The notes under the pieces were generated by a model. The model was not told where the DNA came from. It worked only from the letters and a program-made list of their open reading frames with translations, and made no database searches. From assembly GCA_023401045.1 (NCBI GenBank), contig JAEXEM010000299.1, forward strand, positions 1 to 9,405: DNA of 9,405 nt, in the 5' to 3' direction. Below, in pieces: positions 6,519 through 9,405 of this stretch. Position 1 is the first letter of the stretch. The number at the start of each line of letters is the position of its first letter. Source of the stretch: Actinomycetes bacterium (lineage in GTDB: Bacteria > Actinomycetota > Actinomycetes > Actinomycetales > Cellulomonadaceae). The position numbers were made by a program, and so were the translations under genes.

Positions 6519-6524
6519 GAGACT
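6519..6524 (+). promoter_or_regulatory. possible -10 box of purB
   Basis: GAGACT keeps the A2 and T6 of TAnnnT and lies 6 nt before the purB ATG, allowing a leaderless transcript as for the two genes upstream. GGGAG at 6517-6521, 9 nt before the ATG, could instead be a Shine-Dalgarno served by a more distant promoter. The sequence alone does not decide. Confidence 0.3.
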
Positions 6525-6530
6525 GGCCCC

Positions 6531-7979
6531 ATGCCGCTCGACGACGCCCCCGCCACCCGCGTCCCCCTCGCCGACGTCTCCCCGGCCATCGCGCTCGGCC
6601 CGCTCGACGGCCGGTACCGGCCCGCGGTGGCGCCGCTCGTCGACCACCTCTCGGAGGCCGCGCTCAACCGGGCGCGCATCGAGGTCGAGGTCGAGTGGGT
6701 CATCCACCTGACGTCGCACGCCGTCGTGCCGGGCGCCCCGGAGCTCGCGCCGGACGAGGAGCAGTACCTGCGGGACGTCGTCGCGACGTTCGGTGCGGAC
6801 GAGATCGCCGAGCTCGCGGAGATCGAGCGGACGACGGTGCACGACGTCAAGGCCGTCGAGTACTTCCTCAAGCGCCGCATCGCCGCCGCGCCGCAGGCGC
6901 TGCGCGCCGACACCGTGCTGCCGCAGGTGAACGAGCTCGTCCACTTCGCGCTGACGAGCGAGGACGTCAACAACCTCTCGTACGCGCTCATGGTGCGCGG
7001 GGCCGTCCGCGAGGTGTGGTTCCCCGCGGCCGTCGCGCTCACCGACGAGGTCGCGGCGCTCGCCGTCGAGCACGCCGAGGTCCCCATGCTCGCGCTCACC
7101 CACGGGCAGCCGGCGACGCCGACGACGCTCGGCAAGGAGCTCGCCGTCCTCGCGCACCGGCTGCGCCGCCAGCTGCGCCGCATCGAGGGCGACGAGTACC
7201 TCGGCAAGCTCAACGGCGCGACGGGCACCTACGGCGCGCACCTCGCAGCCGTGCCGGACGCCGACTGGCAGGTCGTGTCACGCACGTTCGTCGAGCACCT
7301 CGGCCTCACGTGGAACCCCCTGACGACGCAGATCGAGTCGCACGACTGGCAGGCCGAGCTCTACGCCGACGTCGCGCGCTTCAACCGCGTGCTCCACAAC
7401 CTCGCGACCGACGTGTGGACGTACATCAGCCGAGGCGTCTTCACGCAGATCCCCGTCGCGGGCGCGACCGGCTCCTCGACGATGCCGCACAAGGTCAACC
7501 CCATCCGCTTCGAGAACGCCGAGGCCAACCTCGAGATCTCGTCGGCGCTGCTCGACACGCTCGCCTCGACGCTCGTCACGAGCCGCCTGCAGCGCGACCT
7601 CACGGACTCGACGACGCAGCGCAACATCGGCCCGGCGTTCGGCCACTCGCTGCTCGCGATCGACAACGTCCGCCGCGGCCTGCGCGCGCTGGCCGTCGAC
7701 CGCGCCCTCCTCGAGCGCGAGCTCGACGGCAACTGGGAGGTGCTGGGCGAGGCCGTGCAGTCGGCGATGCGCGCGGCCTCGGTCGCCGGCGTCGACGGCA
7801 TGGAGAACCCGTACGAGCGCCTCAAGGAGCTGACGCGCGGTCACCGGCTCACCGCCGACGACATGCGCGAGTTCGTCGACGGGCTCGGGCTGCCCGCCGA
7901 CGTCGCAGCGCGTCTGCGTGAGATGACCCCGGCGACGTACACCGGGATGGCGGCCGCGCTGGTCGCCCATCTGGGCTAA
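6531..7979 (+). CDS. purB: adenylosuccinate lyase
   Basis: PurB (482 residues; E. coli 456) cleaves fumarate twice in purine synthesis: SAICAR to AICAR in the de novo pathway, and adenylosuccinate to AMP. It belongs to the fumarase/aspartase superfamily and works as a cytoplasmic homotetramer. Visible signatures are GPLDGRY near the N-terminus (substrate-binding loop), TSEDVNN, LTHGQPATPTTLGKE with the catalytic-region His191, and the flexible signature loop GSSTMPHKVNP at residues 314-324, whose serine is the usual general base. All expected motifs are present. ATG 6531 is chosen because the conserved N-terminus begins soon after it; the frame is open upstream to 6345, but that part overlaps the Rhs remnant on the other strand and has no PurB character. 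Codon use is typical of the host. It is divergent from the Rhs remnant, with about 100 nt between them. Confidence 0.97.
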   Translation: MPLDDAPATRVPLADVSPAIALGPLDGRYRPAVAPLVDHLSEAALNRARIEVEVEWVIHLTSHAVVPGAPELAPDEEQYLRDVVATFGADEIAELAEIERTTVHDVKAVEYFLKRRIAAAPQALRADTVLPQVNELVHFALTSEDVNNLSYALMVRGAVREVWFPAAVALTDEVAALAVEHAEVPMLALTHGQPATPTTLGKELAVLAHRLRRQLRRIEGDEYLGKLNGATGTYGAHLAAVPDADWQVVSRTFVEHLGLTWNPLTTQIESHDWQAELYADVARFNRVLHNLATDVWTYISRGVFTQIPVAGATGSSTMPHKVNPIRFENAEANLEISSALLDTLASTLVTSRLQRDLTDSTTQRNIGPAFGHSLLAIDNVRRGLRALAVDRALLERELDGNWEVLGEAVQSAMRAASVAGVDGMENPYERLKELTRGHRLTADDMREFVDGLGLPADVAARLREMTPATYTGMAAALVAHLG

Positions 7980-7990
7980 CGCACACGCCC

Positions 7991-8030
7991 GGTTCGTCCG
8001 GCTCCGGACCGGAACGCCCCCTCGGGGTTC
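7991..8030 (+). terminator. hairpins after purB
   Basis: GTTC-GTCCGG (7992-8001) pairs with CCGGAC and GAAC (8004-8015) with a two-base bulge. An overlapping stem, GAAC-CCCC with GGGG-TTC (8012-8030), competes with it. Both lie 12-50 nt after the purB stop. There is no T-tract, so intrinsic termination is plausible but not certain. Confidence 0.4.
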
Positions 8031-8049
8031 ACCCGGACGGACCAATCGG

Positions 8050-8067
8050 GCTCCCGTGAGTGGGAGC
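8050..8067. repeat. 6-bp stem-loop upstream of the unknown 287-residue gene
   Basis: GCTCCC (8050-8055), six-base loop, GGGAGC (8062-8067). It lies before the promoter proposed at 8094-8123. It could be an operator or the last part of the purB termination region. Confidence 0.3.
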
Positions 8068-8093
8068 GGTACCTGCGGGGTCGTCACGAGACC

Positions 8094-8123
8094 TGGACAG
8101 GCGCCCGGGTGTGAGGCAAGAAT
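8094..8123 (+). promoter_or_regulatory. promoter of the unknown 287-residue gene
   Basis: TGGACA at 8094-8099 matches five of six bases of the TTGACA -35 consensus. AAGAAT at 8118-8123 matches four of six of TATAAT, with an 18-bp spacer. Transcription would begin near 8130, giving a leader of about 50 nt that ends in the Shine-Dalgarno at 8164-8170. It is the best sigma-70-type match in the window. Confidence 0.45.
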
Positions 8124-8177
8124 CGTCCGCGTCGTCGGAATCCTCCCCTTCATCCGATCCGGCAAGGAAGCCCGCTC

Positions 8178-9041
8178 GTGACACTCATGCAGAAGGCGAT
8201 CACACCGTCGCTGACGCGCGCGCACCTCACGCAGGGCCACGACCGCATCGCCGGGTACGTGGTCCGCGCGGAGGACGTGGCGTTCGCGACGACCCCGTCC
8301 CAGCTCTTCGAGGTGCACGGGCTGGGATACCCCGGGTCCCCGTTCAGCCCGTACGACCGCTCGATCGACATCCTGCGGTTCGAGTCCTCGCCGCAGCTGC
8401 AGTACCGCGACGTCCCGGGCTACATCGTCCCGCTGTGGTGGCTGCGGCACTCCCGCATCCCCCCGGGCGCGGAGCTCGTGCGCGTCCACGACGACGGCAC
8501 CTCCACCCTGCTGGCGCGCTACGGCGACGTCGGCACCGGGTGGACGGTGACGCAGCTCGGCGCCCCGCGCCCGGCGCTCGCGTCGCTGTCCCGGTGCGTC
8601 GGGCCCGTCGCCAAGTGGCACGGGGCGTACCTCGAGGCGGACGTCGTCGACGGCGGCCACACCGTCGTCCTCGCGCTCGCCAACCCGCCGCTCGCGGAGA
8701 CCGGCTTCCACCAGTCGCCCTCAGGCCGGTGGTACCGGCGGGTGGCCCGCGAGGACGTGACCGAGCTCTTCGAGCTCGACCTCACGGCCCGCTGGAACGG
8801 CCTGTCGGTCCGCGTCGTCGACCAGTGGCAGGACGCGCAGCGGTACGTCGTCGCCCGCATCTCCCACCTCGGCGACGACATCGAGCGCGCCGAGCGGCTC
8901 CACCTCGACCGGGTCGAGGCCGGCGTCTACGAGGCCATCGTCTACGCCGCCGAGCTCACGGACATCCAGACCAACCAGGTCGTCCCGCACACCTGGGCCC
9001 CGGGCCCCGCGGCGCAGCAGCGCCACTGGGCGCACTCGTAG
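8178..9041 (+). CDS. uncharacterised 287-residue soluble protein
   Basis: I do not recognise this protein. GTG at 8178 is the start because AAGGAAG at 8164-8170 stands 7 nt before it; the in-frame ATG at 8187 would be too far away. There is no signal peptide, membrane segment or coiled coil. The N-terminal half (about 1-120) has HGLGYPGSPFSPYDRSIDIL and a Trp-rich GYIVPLWWLRH segment. The C-terminal half (about 130-287) alternates short beta-type strands rich in Val, Trp and Asp (DVVDGGHTVVLALANPP, WYRRVAREDVTELFELDLTARW) and ends with a polar tail. Coding bias is strongly host-like and the frame is clean, so it is a real, probably core gene. It has its own promoter and is separated from purB by about 200 nt. 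Its 3' end lies only 4 nt from a palindrome array that belongs to the next transcript. Confidence 0.85.
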   Translation: MTLMQKAITPSLTRAHLTQGHDRIAGYVVRAEDVAFATTPSQLFEVHGLGYPGSPFSPYDRSIDILRFESSPQLQYRDVPGYIVPLWWLRHSRIPPGAELVRVHDDGTSTLLARYGDVGTGWTVTQLGAPRPALASLSRCVGPVAKWHGAYLEADVVDGGHTVVLALANPPLAETGFHQSPSGRWYRRVAREDVTELFELDLTARWNGLSVRVVDQWQDAQRYVVARISHLGDDIERAERLHLDRVEAGVYEAIVYAAELTDIQTNQVVPHTWAPGPAAQQRHWAHS

Positions 9042-9044
9042 GAC

Positions 9045-9086
9045 ACGGGTCCGTCACGGTACGGATCCGTCAGGACACAGATCTGT
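9045..9086. promoter_or_regulatory. three 10-bp palindromes at exact 16-bp spacing (operator-like array)
   Basis: ACGGGTCCGT (9045-9054, one mismatch from a palindrome), ACGGATCCGT (9061-9070, perfect) and ACAGATCTGT (9077-9086, perfect, extendable to 12 bp as CACAGATCTGTG). Starts are 16 bp apart, about 1.5 helical turns. The array lies 31 bp upstream of the -10 box at 9118, roughly -85 to -44, a position suited to an activator or cooperative regulator. No known regulator's site is assigned. Confidence 0.55.
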
Positions 9087-9117
9087 GAACTTTCCACCAC
9101 GGGGCCCCGGTCTCGCG

Positions 9118-9123
9118 TAGCAT
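9118..9123 (+). promoter_or_regulatory. -10 box (TAGCAT) of the small RNA
   Basis: TAGCAT fits TAnnnT, with transcription expected near 9130. No good -35 is seen 17 bp upstream, consistent with dependence on an activator bound at the palindromes further upstream. Confidence 0.45.
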
Positions 9124-9129
9124 CCAGAC

Positions 9130-9243
9130 ATACCGGCACGAACCCGAAGTGCCCCACGGGGCACACGGTCCGGGACAGGCGTCGAGCCCGTCCCCCACAG
9201 ACCGCACCGGGCCTGGTCCTCCCCCCCGACCAGGCCCGGTGCG
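9130..9243 (+). ncRNA. probable 6C-like actinobacterial small RNA
   Basis: About 114 nt between a -10 box and a strong terminal hairpin contain no convincing frame but several stems. GTGCCC/GGGCAC has a CACG loop (about 9150-9165). GGGAC/GTCCC encloses GGC/GCC and is followed by a run of five Cs. The last is the 16-bp terminal hairpin with loop CTCCCCCCC. The 6C RNA family of actinobacteria is defined by stem-loops bearing runs of about six or more cytosines; the terminal loop fits and the first run of five is slightly short. Family assignment comes from memory of the motif, not an alignment. The 5' end is set by the -10 box and is approximate. The role in the host is unknown. Confidence 0.55.
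9203..9243 (+). terminator. 16-bp terminal hairpin with C-rich loop
   Basis: Left arm 9203-9218 (CGCACCGGGCCTGGTC) pairs perfectly with right arm 9228-9243; the loop CTCCCCCCC is 9219-9227. It is the strongest hairpin in the window. It ends the small RNA and, lying between two converging units, may also stop reading from the minus-strand gene at 9291. There is no T-tract. Confidence 0.7.
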
Positions 9244-9290
9244 CTGTCTCCGGACGTGGGCGGTGAGCGCGAGAGCGGACGAGGCGCCCC

Positions 9291-9405
9291 TCAGGCGCGG
9301 ACGTCGGGCGGCTGGATCGCCGCCAGCTCCGCGAGCGCCCGGGCGTAGCCGGCGGCGTCGCCCGCACGCGCGGCCGTCCTCGCCGCGACCGTCGGGCCGT
9401 GGAGC
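9291..9405 (-). CDS. C-terminal end of an unidentified gene (partial)
   Basis: A minus-strand frame enters from the right edge and ends at TGA 9293-9291, giving 37 visible residues beginning LHGPTVAARTAARAGD and ending AAIQPPDVRA. Third-codon positions are almost all G or C, supporting real coding. It is alanine-rich and helical in character. Too little is present to name it. It converges on the small RNA, with 47 nt between their ends. Confidence 0.55.
   Translation of the reverse strand, partial: LHGPTVAARTAARAGDAAGYARALAELAAIQPPDVRA

Noticed and set aside
6345..6530. N-terminal extension of PurB by 62 codons
   Set aside because: The extension overlaps the Rhs remnant on the other strand, lacks PurB-like residues and would make the protein far longer than the family norm.
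7278..8711. 477-codon minus-strand frame across purB and the next gene
   Set aside because: Antisense shadow rich in Arg, Ala and Val; it crosses an intergenic region with a promoter and has no recognisable motif.
9045..9086. CRISPR array or phage-type repeat
   Set aside because: Units are 10 bp with 6-bp spacers and differ from one another; CRISPR repeats and spacers are much longer.
1..9405. Insertion sequences, transposase or integrase genes
   Set aside because: No transposase or integrase motif and no terminal inverted repeats were seen flanking the decayed region, so how the island arrived is not shown by the sequence.

Overview
The window is very GC-rich, with strong G/C third-codon bias in its core genes, GTG starts and TAnnnT -10 boxes placed 6-7 nt before start codons. 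A C-loop small RNA resembling the actinobacterial 6C family is also present. Together these point to an actinobacterium (Actinomycetota), plausibly a Cellulomonas-like Micrococcales. That placement is inference from style and gene content, not a database result.

Layout. (1) 1-2820, plus strand, housekeeping type: a flavoprotein of the sulfide:quinone oxidoreductase (SQOR)-like family, a G/C-rich hairpin, an RlmG/RsmC-type rRNA guanine-N2 methyltransferase and a small lipoprotein. The last two appear to be read from leaderless or nearly leaderless promoters. (2) 2821-6430, accessory and decaying: a 5'-truncated, frameshifted remnant of a DUF234-type ATPase (plus strand), then a minus-strand polymorphic-toxin island. 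In transcription order (right to left) the island holds a 5'-truncated Rhs gene with core, pre-toxin region and frameshifted toxin tip; a small immunity-type gene overlapping the ancestral toxin end; an orphan PD-(D/E)XK nuclease tip with an in-frame stop; and a second intact immunity-type gene starting on the orphan tip's stop codon (GTGA overlap). (3) 6531-7979, plus strand: purB (adenylosuccinate lyase), divergent from the Rhs remnant. (4) 8042-9041: a promoter, a clear Shine-Dalgarno and a 287-residue protein I do not recognise. (5) 9042-9290: three 10-bp palindromes spaced exactly 16 bp apart, a -10 box, and a probable 6C-like small RNA ending in a 16-bp hairpin with a C-rich loop. (6) 9291-9405: the C-terminus of an unidentified minus-strand gene.

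The main result is the toxin island. It keeps two toxin-tip/immunity modules in the order expected of an Rhs system with a displaced orphan tip. Both toxin readings are broken (one extra base in a C4 run; one TAG), the Rhs N-terminus is lost, and both immunity-type frames are open. This fits an immunity reservoir left after toxin decay. Two of the lesions in the window lie in short homopolymers and could be assembly errors, so raw reads matter. The second most interesting item is the 16-bp-phased palindrome array upstream of the small RNA.
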